Below, piece by piece: positions 13,608 through 19,688 of a DNA stretch of 21,411 nt. Each line of letters begins with the position of its first letter. Within the stretch, counting starts at the first letter, position 1. A program made the translations under genes and the position numbers. The DNA comes from Candidatus Nitrotoga sp. CP45. GTDB lineage: Bacteria > Bacteroidota > Bacteroidia > Flavobacteriales > Flavobacteriaceae. Where the stretch lies: positions 1 through 21,411 of the forward strand of contig CALQCV020000006.1 of NCBI GenBank assembly GCA_943329165.2, written 5' to 3'. The notes beneath the pieces are model-generated. The model ran no database searches and was not told the origin of the DNA. It saw nothing but the letters and a program-made list of their open reading frames with translations.

Positions 13608-14759
13608 TTATTCAATTTTTGCTAAATTTATGATTATTCCTTTATCGTTTGCGTGATTGCTACCTATTATAAAATTTGACTCTGGTAAAAACATTTTAAA
13701 AGTGATGTTTTTAGATTTTGCTTGCTTGACAAAATTGATAATTTCCTGAAATGAAAACGACTGAACATCAAATACCAATTGGTAATTAATGGCCGGATTA
13801 ATCTTTAGCATATCAAATTTTGAGTGGTTACAAATAGGAGAAAGGTTTTGAATAGTTAAAAGTTCTTTGGTAAAAAGAACCGTTTCATGAGGATAAAATA
13901 TATAATTATGTTGCTGATTTTTTTTTATTTTACTAAAAATAAAACTCCCAATTTGCATCATCCAATCAAATATAATTGATTTTCGAAAGTGTTTTTTATA
14001 AAAAAATTGCATGGCTTCTTGAAAATGCTTCATGTATTTTTGATCCCTAATTGTGCTCTCACCTTTATAATGGATAACGGTCGTTTCAGCAAAGTAGTAA
14101 TTGGATTTTCCTTTTTGAAGCGCCCTATAGCTCAAATCAATATCATCTGCATACATAAAGCAATTTTCATCAAAACCTCCCATTTCGTTATACAATTCGC
14201 GTTGCATCACCATAAAGGCACCAACAAGTATATCGACTTTCCCGGTTTGATTTTTATCCAAATGTTGGGCGTAGTATTTATTAAACAACGATGATTTTGG
14301 AAACAACTTATATAACCCAGAAATCTTAGTGAACGCGACCCAAGGCGTCGGAATTCCGCGTTTACTTTCAGGAAGAAAGTTTCCGGCTCCATCAATCAGC
14401 TTGCAGCCTACGATTCCTAAATCGTCCCGCGAATGCGCTCGGGATGACACAAATTTCAGCACCTTTTCAAATGTGTCTTCAGCGACAACAGTATCGGGAT
14501 TTAAAATGCAGATGTATTCACCTTTAGCTTTTTTAACTGCAATATTATTCCCTTTTGGGAAACCTGAATTTTCTTTGTTTTCGATTAGTTTAATATCCGG
14601 AAAACGCTGTTTCATCATCGCACAACTGTCATCCGAAGAATTGTTATCAATGATAATGATTTCGGCGTCCAAGTTTTGAATGGCTTTTTGTACACTCAAA
14701 ACACACAACTCCAAAAAGTAGCGCACATTATAATTAAGGATTATGACGGATAGTTGCAT
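13608..14759 (-). CDS. Family 2 glycosyltransferase
   Basis: A 383-residue GT2 enzyme of the rhamnosyltransferase-like group, which moves sugars from nucleotide-sugar donors to surface glycans. Visible motifs are 'SVIILNYNVRYFLELC' (4-19), 'IIIIDNNSSDDS' (34-45), the DxD-like 'LNPDT' (86-90), 'GGFDENCFMYADDIDLSYR' (194-212) and 'VIHYKGEST' (228-236). There is no transmembrane anchor, so it is cytoplasmic and perhaps membrane-associated. Residues 300-383 form an extra C-terminal domain that I do not recognise. Residues 104-113 (SSRAHSRDD) are encoded by a REP-like element and look like an in-frame insertion between a helix and 'LGIVGCKLIDG'. It has a near-perfect promoter. No glycan cluster surrounds it, so the acceptor is unknown. 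Confidence 0.88.
   Translation of the reverse strand: MQLSVIILNYNVRYFLELCVLSVQKAIQNLDAEIIIIDNNSSDDSCAMMKQRFPDIKLIENKENSGFPKGNNIAVKKAKGEYICILNPDTVVAEDTFEKVLKFVSSRAHSRDDLGIVGCKLIDGAGNFLPESKRGIPTPWVAFTKISGLYKLFPKSSLFNKYYAQHLDKNQTGKVDILVGAFMVMQRELYNEMGGFDENCFMYADDIDLSYRALQKGKSNYYFAETTVIHYKGESTIRDQKYMKHFQEAMQFFYKKHFRKSIIFDWMMQIGSFIFSKIKKNQQHNYIFYPHETVLFTKELLTIQNLSPICNHSKFDMLKINPAINYQLVFDVQSFSFQEIINFVKQAKSKNITFKMFLPESNFIIGSNHANDKGIIINLAKIE
14421..14450. repeat. REP-like element inside the glycosyltransferase gene
   Basis: On the minus strand this reads GTCATCCCGAGCGCATTCGC and then GGGACGAT. TCCCG and CGGGA form a stem around GCGCATTC-like bases. It shares the GTCA...CGAGCGCA..TCG framework with the intergenic elements at 10184 and 15663. 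It is much richer in GC than the surrounding gene and stays in frame. Confidence 0.65.
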
Positions 14760-14763
14760 TTGA

Positions 14764-14793
14764 CAAATATAGTGGAATTTGAAAATGTATCAA
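14764..14793 (-). promoter_or_regulatory. Promoter of the glycosyltransferase gene
   Basis: On the minus strand TTG (14791-14793) is followed after 19 bases by TATATTTG (14764-14771), an ideal Bacteroidota promoter. The -7 box ends only four bases before the ATG, so the transcript would have a very short leader or be leaderless. Confidence 0.65.
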
Positions 14794-14975
14794 TTTGAAG
14801 ATTTAAAAATAATGAATTGGTTCAAATACAATTTGACGATTTAGATTGCTATTTAAAATACTTATTTTCTACAAATTCTCAAATTAATTAATTTTTTTAG
14901 AAATACAAACTAACTTTCTGAAATTCAAAATTTCTTTTTTACAGTCTTTATCATATTGAATTTTAAACAAAACCA

Positions 14976-15022
14976 CTATGGACTTGAAGTCCATAGGTTT
15001 GGCTGGCAGACTAAAAGTCTGC
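14976..15022. repeat. Two adjacent perfect hairpins
   Basis: CTATGGACT (14976-14984) pairs with AGTCCATAG (14988-14996) around TGA. GCAGACT (15006-15012) pairs with AGTCTGC (15016-15022) around AAA. Both share an ACT...AGT core at the tip, and so do the smaller palindromes at 15133 and 15144. Their spacing and likeness suggest an interspersed repeat, not a terminator; no T-run follows. Confidence 0.7.
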
Positions 15023-15047
15023 TAAATTTGTAAAACTTAATTTATCA

Positions 15048-15103
15048 ACACAAATTACACAAATTAGCACAAATTAATTTGTGAAAATTTGCGTAATTTG
15101 TGT
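15048..15103. repeat. 56-base nested palindrome
   Basis: Arms 15048-15065 and 15086-15103 are 18-base inverted repeats with one mismatch, built from ACAAATT units. Between them, 15068-15083 is a perfect 16-base palindrome (CACAAATTAATTTGTG). The whole can fold into one long hairpin of nearly uninterrupted A/T-rich pairing. It has no coding content. Confidence 0.85.
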
Positions 15104-15132
15104 CAAACTTTTTAGAAGCTGAAAGCAAAATA

Positions 15133-15157
15133 CACTAAAGTGCATAGTTTTAACTAT
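15133..15157. repeat. Two small palindromes at the kinase junction
   Basis: CACT-AA-AGTG (15133-15142) and ATAGTT-TT-AACTAT (15144-15157) lie side by side and end about ten bases before homology to histidine kinases begins. They resemble the tips of the hairpins at 14976-15022. Confidence 0.5.
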
Positions 15158-15167
15158 TTTTGAGACC

Positions 15168-15530
15168 AATAAATTGCCTACCATGGAAACTGACCGTTTC
15201 AGAATTCAGCAATTATTCCAAAATTTAATTAGCAATGCTGTTAACCACAATGATAAAAAGCAAGGTTTTGGTGAAATATCATGCGAGGAGAATGAGAGCG
15301 ATTATATTTTTTCCATTAGAGATAATGGCCGAGGAATTGATGTTAAATATCAAACTAAATTTTTTGATTTGTTTCAATCATTTTCAGATGAAGAAAAATC
15401 CAGCGGAATTGGGTTATCAATTGTTAAACGCATAATTACAAACCTAAATGTTGAAATATGGTTAGAAAGCACATTAGGAATTGGAACCACTTTTTTTTAT
15501 CAAATTGCCGAAGAATCATGTAAAACATAA
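15168..15530 (+). pseudogene. Beheaded sensor histidine kinase (ATPase domain only)
   Basis: This is the HATPase_c domain of a histidine kinase: N box 'LFQNLISNAVNHNDKKQG' (from about 15204), G1 box 'DNGRGID', an F box around 'FFDLFQSF', G2 box 'SSGIGLSIVKRI', and the closing 'ESTLGIGTTFFYQI'. The dimerisation domain with the phosphorylated histidine and any sensor region are missing. Homology seems to begin at the codons for NKLPT (15168). In-frame stops lie just upstream (TGA near 15120), and only TTG (15174) or ATG (15183) could start translation. It is most likely a 5'-deleted remnant and not a functional kinase. An isolated ATPase domain protein of about 115 residues cannot be excluded. 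Confidence 0.75.
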
Positions 15531-15744
15531 TTTAGAAATGCATTAATAACCCGTTTGGGTGCAATTAATCAAAATCTTTTAATACTGACTTTTTTGATTC
15601 AAATTTATAGTCAATTACAACAAAATTTGAATCTTAGCATTTCAAAGACCATAAAAAAGATACATTTCGACAAGCTCAATGTGACCATTGGTATGAATTA
15701 GTTATAAAAAACTTACACACTTTGCGGGATAGTGTCTACTAATA
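15531..15744. other. Non-coding gap after the kinase remnant
   Basis: No gene is visible. The gap holds an 11-base perfect inverted repeat, GATTCAAATTT (15596-15606) and AAATTTGAATC (15623-15633), separated by 16 bases. It also holds a REP-like element at 15663-15685. Neither is followed by a T-run. Confidence 0.6.
15663..15685. repeat. REP-like palindromic element, second intergenic copy
   Basis: The plus strand starts CATTTCGACAAGCTC and ends AATGTGAC. Aligned with the element at 10184-10207 it differs by one gap and about five substitutions. Such elements are typical interspersed repeats of this group; function is unknown. Confidence 0.65.
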
Positions 15745-15814
15745 CTCTAGTCTATCCTCTATATTCTTCCTCTTTCCTCTTTTCTCTATCTTCTTTTCTC
15801 TATCTTCTATCTCA
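15745..15814. repeat. Pyrimidine-rich heptamer array at the Smr gene 3' end
   Basis: Ten consecutive seven-base units can be read (15745-15814), such as CTATCCT, CTTCCTC, and TTTTCTC alternating with TATCTTC twice. The last units enter the Smr gene: its TAG stop on the minus strand (15807-15809) and its final Arg and Val codons are made of repeat sequence. Unlike the arrays at 11238 and 12922 there is no opposite arm. Confidence 0.75.
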
Positions 15815-16352
15815 CATTTTGCTTAAAGTAAATTTCCGTTGCGCCTAGTCCATACTTCTGATAATTAGCATCTTGGTAAACAATATTATCATATCTTCCT
15901 AATAAGAAATCAAGATCAGATTTCAGCACACCTTCTCCAACACCGTGTATAAAAACAATCTTCGGAATTCGGTTGCGAATCGCAAATTCGATATGGCGTT
16001 TGGCGGTTTCTATTTGAGTATTTAAAATATCATAGTTGCTCATCGACTTGTAGTTTTTGACCAACTTTTCGATATGCAAATCAAACTCTGGTGGTGGAAT
16101 TTCTTTTTTGTTGTTCTTTTCCTTGTTGATGTAATTGGGTTTGACTACTTCCTTTTCGCTAATTACCTGACTTTTATTAAAACTAAAATTCATAGCATTA
16201 CCACTTCCAATCTTAATTAACTCGGTACTTTTGAACGTTAGGCTGAAACCATCAGTGGTTTCTATAGTAACTTCAGCGCCTTTTACTTCAATCACAACAC
16301 CGTCAATAGCATCATCTAATACCGAAACTTTATCCCCTTTATTGAGTATCAT
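15807..16352 (-). CDS. Smr/MutS2-type endonuclease domain protein with DUF2027-like N-terminus
   Basis: A 181-residue protein. The N-terminal beta-rich part (1-50), starting 'MILNKGDKVSVLDDAIDG', resembles a KOW/DUF2027 module. A Lys/Glu-rich connector follows (60-88), and residues 89-181 are a Smr domain with 'FDLHIEKL' (90-97) and 'FIHGVGEGVLKSDL' (134-147). Smr domains nick DNA or RNA, and stand-alone ones have been tied to mRNA or collided-ribosome cleavage, so a nucleic-acid role is likely but the substrate is open. Its ATG overlaps the upstream small membrane-protein gene by 14 bases, suggesting coupled translation. Its stop codon lies inside a heptamer repeat array. Confidence 0.87.
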   Translation of the reverse strand: MILNKGDKVSVLDDAIDGVVIEVKGAEVTIETTDGFSLTFKSTELIKIGSGNAMNFSFNKSQVISEKEVVKPNYINKEKNNKKEIPPPEFDLHIEKLVKNYKSMSNYDILNTQIETAKRHIEFAIRNRIPKIVFIHGVGEGVLKSDLDFLLGRYDNIVYQDANYQKYGLGATEIYFKQNVR

Positions 16353-16527
16353 CTTGTTCTTTTTCTTCTTGATTTTTACTAGGTGTTTTGGCGCTTAATC
16401 CGATAATACCATAGATAAATACAACGATAGTAATACATAAAATATAAACATTAGGTTTCTCCTTTGATTGCTCATACAAAGCACCAATAATGGCCACAAG
16501 TGTAAATGGTAGTACTAGTTTTTTCAT
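16339..16527 (-). CDS. Small two-helix membrane protein
   Basis: A 62-residue protein starting MKKLVLPFTLV. Two hydrophobic helices (about 3-18 and 28-45) are joined by 'EQSKEKPN', and an acidic hydrophilic tail 'KNQEEKEQDDTQ' follows. The frame is open seven codons further upstream, but the Lys-rich ATG at 16525-16527 makes the better start. It overlaps the Smr gene by 14 bases and is probably transcribed with it. No family is recognised. The end of the decayed insertion sequence lies only about 20 bases upstream, so its promoter region may have been altered by that insertion. Confidence 0.7.
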   Translation of the reverse strand: MKKLVLPFTLVAIIGALYEQSKEKPNVYILCITIVVFIYGIIGLSAKTPSKNQEEKEQDDTQ

Positions 16528-16548
16528 AATTACAACAAAGAAAAGCAA

Positions 16549-17425
16549 AGGTTAAGTAAATTTGTTTTGCGAACCAATAAACAAAACCAATGCTTAGCAA
16601 AGACAAAATTATATCAATTTTTTGTTTAATCGATGATATTTTACAAGGAATTGACCACAAAGATGATGTAAGAAGACGAGTTAGTGATAGTGAGATTATT
16701 TTAACAGCTATTGTATGATCAACTAGCTTTTATGGCAATCATAGTTCTGCCATTAAATTTCTGAGGCAGTATGGATTTAAACCACAAATGCTAGACGTAA
16801 GTAGATTTAATAGGTGATTACATAAAATAGTAAGTTTACAATATGAACTATTTGAAATTGTAAGTCCTTATTTTAAAGATTTTTGTTGTGAAATGCAATA
16901 TATCATCGATTCTTTTCCAGTAGCAGTGTGCAATAGCATGAGGATTGCAAATTGTGAAATTCTTGGAGACGAAAAATGGGGAGGTTAAACAGCTAGTATG
17001 CGAAATTATTTTTATGGTGTCAAAGTACAATTACTTACTACAAAAGATGGAATTCCAATAGCATTTCATTTCACGCCGGGAAAAACTGGTGATGCAAAAG
17101 CAATAGGGCAAATGATTGATAAATTGCCAGCTGAAGCATCATTATATGTAGATAGTGCTTATACAGACTACGGACTGGAGGATACGGCATTAGAAAGAAA
17201 ATATGTTTTGTTAAAAATTCAACGCAAATCAAATGCTAAGAGAATAGATAGTTTAGAACAAACAAACGAAAAACTAAAAATGAAAAAAAATTAAAACAAC
17301 AATAACCAACATTAAAAAGATGTTTCCTAGAACAATACATGCCATTACTCTGGAAGGTTTTTGATAAAACTCACTCTTTTTGTATTTGGCTTACAATTAA
17401 ATAAAACTATTAACTAGCAACCTGA
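16549..17425 (+). mobile_element. Decayed IS982-family insertion sequence
   Basis: The extent is estimated from the transposase remnant plus a possible degenerate terminal inverted repeat. The left end AGGTTAAGTAAATTTGTTTT (from 16549) is partly matched by the reverse complement of 17400-17424 (CAGGTTGCTAGTTAATAGTT). The match is imperfect, and I could not identify a target-site duplication. It sits between the Smr operon promoter region and a small hypothetical gene. Confidence 0.6.
16590..17417 (+). pseudogene. IS982-type transposase, broken
   Basis: Read in one frame, 16590-17294 gives an IS982 transposase: N-terminal helices, 'VSRFNR' then 'LHKI', the catalytic-region segments 'YIIDSFPVAVCNSMRI' and 'MRNYFYGVKVQLLTTKDG', then 'YVDSAYTDYGLEDTALE'. 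Three in-frame stops interrupt it (TGA 16716-16718, TGA 16815-16817, TAA 16986-16988). The C-terminus continues in the next frame ('NIKKMFPRTIHAITLEGF', after a slip in the A-run near 17282-17291) and then, after a lost T near 17359, as 'LIKLTLFVFGLQLN' to TAG at 17415-17417. Total length, about 276 codons, is normal for the family. With three nonsense codons and two frameshifts it cannot make transposase. Confidence 0.88.
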
Positions 17426-17433
17426 ATTAATTA

Positions 17434-17467
17434 CTAAATAAAAAAAAGGAACCGTTTCGTTCCTTTT
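17434..17467 (-). terminator. Intrinsic terminator of the 66-residue gene
   Basis: AAAAGGAAC (17444-17452) and GTTCCTTTT (17459-17467) form a perfect 9-base stem with loop CGTTTC. On the minus strand it is followed by a further T-run and TTTATTTAG. It starts five bases past the gene's stop. Confidence 0.9.
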
Positions 17468-17471
17468 AGTT

Positions 17472-17672
17472 TTATTTATTATTAATGAGCAACATACAAT
17501 GCTGCAATTCTGGTTTTTTCTTAATAAATTTTGAAAGCCATGACGCTAATTCTTCTAATTCATAAGGCAACAAAACTTTACATGCTTTTTCAAGTTCTTT
17601 GCAGAAAAGTGAGACATCAAAACTGACTCTTTTTAACACATTTTTGGTGTGGTCTAACATTAATTTAGACAT
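17472..17672 (-). CDS. 66-residue conserved-type hypothetical protein
   Basis: This small soluble protein begins 'MSKLMLDHTKNVLKRVSFD' and is predicted to be mostly helical, with 'SLFCKELEKACKVLLPYEL' (21-39) and 'EELASWLSKFIKKKPEL' (40-56). It has three cysteines (24, 31, 59) but no CxxC motif, and no signal peptide or membrane helix. It is flanked by a strong terminator and a TACTTTTG -7 box, so it is a single-gene transcript, which supports a real gene. From memory, near-identical small proteins are common in Flavobacterium, but I know no function. It is not part of the adjacent insertion sequence. Confidence 0.75.
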   Translation of the reverse strand: MSKLMLDHTKNVLKRVSFDVSLFCKELEKACKVLLPYELEELASWLSKFIKKKPELQHCMLLINNK

Positions 17673-17724
17673 AAAAAATACTTGTATTAAATTGAAAAAA
17701 AATAATAAGAACGTCTATAAACGC

Positions 17725-17732
17725 CAAAAGTA
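17725..17732 (-). promoter_or_regulatory. Candidate -7 box for the 66-residue gene
   Basis: The minus strand reads TACTTTTG, an exact TAnnTTTG match, about 53 bases before the start codon. There is no TTG at the 19-base spacing. The leader would be T-rich. Confidence 0.35.
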
Positions 17733-17796
17733 AAAAATATTATTTTCTACTTAATAAAAATTATCTAAAATTTAACGCTTTAAATATGTTAAAATT

Positions 17797-18459
17797 TCAA
17801 ACCGCTTTAGTAGCGCGCAACATCTCTCTTTTGCCTGGAGCGCCCGGCAGTTTTTCTACACTGAACCCAGCTGAAAACATCGCTTTTTTTATAGAAGTCC
17901 GACATGCGTAAGTTACCAAAACACCATTTGGCTTTAAAGCCTTAAACATAGCGGCAAAGATGTCTTCTGACCAAAGCTCCGGTTGCACCCTGAAACCAAA
18001 GGCATCAAAATAAATCAAATCATAAGCAGCAACATCCTTAATATCCTGAAAAAACTGTTTGCGCTTGGTTAGTGTAAAAGTATCCGAAAGTACATTCTCA
18101 TGGTCCCAATGACATTCATGCAGTTGTCTGAAAAGATTGTTTTCGTTGGCATTAATTTCATTTGCATAATTCATCATCATTGCTTCATCCAATGTTACTG
18201 GATAGGCTTCTACTCCAACATAATCAATTGTTTGATTGTTTTTTTTTGATTCTAAATATGTGATAAAACAATTTAAGCCGGTTCCGAAACCAATTTCTAA
18301 AACAGCAATGGATTGTCCTTCGAAAAGTGATAAACCATTTTTTATAAATACGTGATAGGCTTCTTGAATAGCACCGTGTTTTGAATGATAACTTTCATCC
18401 CATTCCGGTAAATGAATGGTTGTTGAACCATCATTAGTTTTGATAATTTCGCGTTTCAA
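17797..18459 (-). CDS. mnmD: tRNA 5-methylaminomethyl-2-thiouridine methyltransferase MnmD
   Basis: A 220-residue SAM-dependent methyltransferase that makes the last step of mnm5s2U at the tRNA wobble position 34. It has the family start 'TNDGSTTIHLPEWDESYHS' (8-26), the SAM-binding loop 'VLEIGFGTGLNCF' (53-65), 'YDLIYFDAFGFRVQPELW' in the middle and a C-terminal 'GVLVTYACRTSIKKAMFSAG'. The FAD-dependent oxidoreductase half of enterobacterial MnmC is absent, so this is the stand-alone MnmD form. It is the last gene of an operon: two bases separate its start from the haem-lipoprotein gene stop. Confidence 0.93.
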   Translation of the reverse strand: MKREIIKTNDGSTTIHLPEWDESYHSKHGAIQEAYHVFIKNGLSLFEGQSIAVLEIGFGTGLNCFITYLESKKNNQTIDYVGVEAYPVTLDEAMMMNYANEINANENNLFRQLHECHWDHENVLSDTFTLTKRKQFFQDIKDVAAYDLIYFDAFGFRVQPELWSEDIFAAMFKALKPNGVLVTYACRTSIKKAMFSAGFSVEKLPGAPGKREMLRATKAV

Positions 18460-18461
18460 AA

Positions 18462-18902
18462 TTATTTAATATACAATTTCTTGATTCTCGGAATTGGTCC
18501 GCCGCATTTGCTTTCATGACATTTTATACAAGCATCAACTCCGGCATTGAAATGTTCGGTTGCATTTTTTGGATCGCTATAAATCAATTGTTGTGCTGCA
18601 ATATATTCTTTAGCTTTTTGTTTAAAAAACAAATCGTTATCAGATTCATCCGTAAATTTAGCTCTATAAATTTTCAAAAAGTGTTTTGGAAATGATCGAA
18701 GACTGTCACCATTTAGAATACTTTCTTTCAATCGCTTATTGTCCACAAACATTTGTTCCATCAAAGCGGCCATTTCTGACATTTGATACATTTCCAGTTT
18801 CTTTTCTTTAACAGGAGAACATCTTTCTTCTTCAACCTTCGACTCTTTCTTCTGGCAAGAAAGGAAACTAAAAACTAAAACAATGACAATTATTTTTTTC
18901 AT
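18462..18902 (-). CDS. Haem-c-binding lipoprotein
   Basis: A 146-residue exported lipoprotein: 'MKKIIVIVLVFSFLSCQKK' with the acylated Cys at 16. A helical region (about 38-110) rich in Met and charged residues follows, then a C-terminal haem-c attachment motif Cys125-x-x-Cys128-His129 in 'GVDACIKCHESKCGG'. The layout, helices first and CxxCH near the C-terminus, recalls cytochrome c' and cytochrome b562-like bundles, but I cannot confirm the fold or the distal ligand. It would face the periplasm. It lies 11 bases after the DUF4920 gene and two bases before mnmD, in one transcript. A small electron-transfer or gas/metal-sensing role is inference. Confidence 0.75.
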   Translation of the reverse strand: MKKIIVIVLVFSFLSCQKKESKVEEERCSPVKEKKLEMYQMSEMAALMEQMFVDNKRLKESILNGDSLRSFPKHFLKIYRAKFTDESDNDLFFKQKAKEYIAAQQLIYSDPKNATEHFNAGVDACIKCHESKCGGPIPRIKKLYIK

Positions 18903-18913
18903 CCGAATGACAA

Positions 18914-19408
18914 TTATATTTTGATGTAAACACCATCAGCCAAAAACGAATATGTAACTTCTGGCTTTGTTATTTTGGCTATTTCTGCTGCAGATTTTCC
19001 ACCATCTTTAGCATAATGTCGTAACGATTCAACTGACTCTACATCAACAAACGCTTTTCCGTTTACAATAGCTTCACTGTTATCAGCATTCAACGGAACG
19101 AAGAAACCATAATCTTTAAATTTTACAAATGATTCATCATCACCAGCTAAATTCATTTTCATCCAACAACCTTTCTTTTTGCAAACCGCTTTAATATTTG
19201 ATTGGAATTGAACCGTAATCGTGTCACCTTTTTTAAGTGTTTTATACTTTTTCAACATTTGTTCTTTAGTATAAATTTTAGACACTTTAAATTTATCGCC
19301 AAACGAAGCATACTCTTTAGCATTAAAAGATTTTGCTTTTTTCTGTGCAATTGCTGTAGTTCCAACACATAAAAACAGCATAATTAGGATAACATTTACT
19401 TTTCCCAT
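18914..19408 (-). CDS. DUF4920 secreted protein
   Basis: A 164-residue exported protein with an N-terminal signal peptide (about residues 1-21, ending 'TTAIAQ'). The mature part is a DUF4920 domain with 'YASFGDKF' (33-40), an OB-like beta region 'GDTITVQFQSNIKAVCKKKG' (61-80) and the family's striking 'CKKKGCWMKM' (76-85), where two cysteines, a tryptophan and two methionines cluster. That cluster could be a redox or metal (copper-like) site, but no activity is established for the family. It is the first gene of the operon with the haem-c lipoprotein and mnmD. Confidence 0.85.
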   Translation of the reverse strand: MGKVNVILIMLFLCVGTTAIAQKKAKSFNAKEYASFGDKFKVSKIYTKEQMLKKYKTLKKGDTITVQFQSNIKAVCKKKGCWMKMNLAGDDESFVKFKDYGFFVPLNADNSEAIVNGKAFVDVESVESLRHYAKDGGKSAAEIAKITKPEVTYSFLADGVYIKI

Positions 19409-19688
19409 GAGATTTATTATTAATGAATTGCGAATATAAACAGTTTGGCAAAAATCACTTACTAAATTAGCAATTATTTTGAGTTTTTATTATGAAATTA
19501 ACCCGTTCAACAGTCAAAATAATGTCATTTCAAAAAAAGTTTTCATTTTTTTTTTTCGATGCAAAAAACAATCATATTTTTACTAGTTTTACAAAAACTA
19601 ACAACTCAACTATAATTTTCGGAAAACAAAATATAACATATTAATTATCAAATATTTGAGGTGTTTTCTGAATTAAATCTATTATTAA
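19409..19688. other. Divergent intergenic region before ilvE
   Basis: No gene is supported. It should hold the promoters of the DUF4920 operon and ilvE, but only one-mismatch boxes are seen: TATATTCG on minus near 19432-19439 and AATATTTG on plus near 19652-19659. A symmetric element, TAGTTTT-ACA-AAAACTA (19584-19600), could be an operator or a chance A/T palindrome. A Phe-rich 40-codon frame starting at about 19521 has no leucine, isoleucine or valine run, so it is not an attenuator peptide. Confidence 0.4.

Larger units (their letters stand above)
14794..15167. other. Non-coding, palindrome-rich gap
   Basis: I see no gene here. The first half is very AT-rich, with a weak hairpin GAAATT/AATTTC (14920-14934) followed by six T. 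From 14976 the gap is packed with palindromes, listed separately. The far end abuts the histidine-kinase remnant. Confidence 0.6.

Noticed and set aside
13989..14679. Overlapping plus-strand frames opposite the glycosyltransferase
   Set aside because: They are shadow frames. The minus-strand protein has all GT2 motifs and a good promoter.
16716..16988. TGA and TAA codons inside the transposase as recoding or selenocysteine-type read-through
   Set aside because: Two different stop codons occur at non-cysteine positions, followed by two frameshifts. Ordinary decay of an insertion sequence explains this better.
19521..19643. Possible leader peptide for attenuation of ilvE
   Set aside because: The 40-codon frame is Phe/Lys/Thr-rich by base composition, lacks runs of Leu, Ile or Val codons, and no terminator/antiterminator pair is visible before ilvE.
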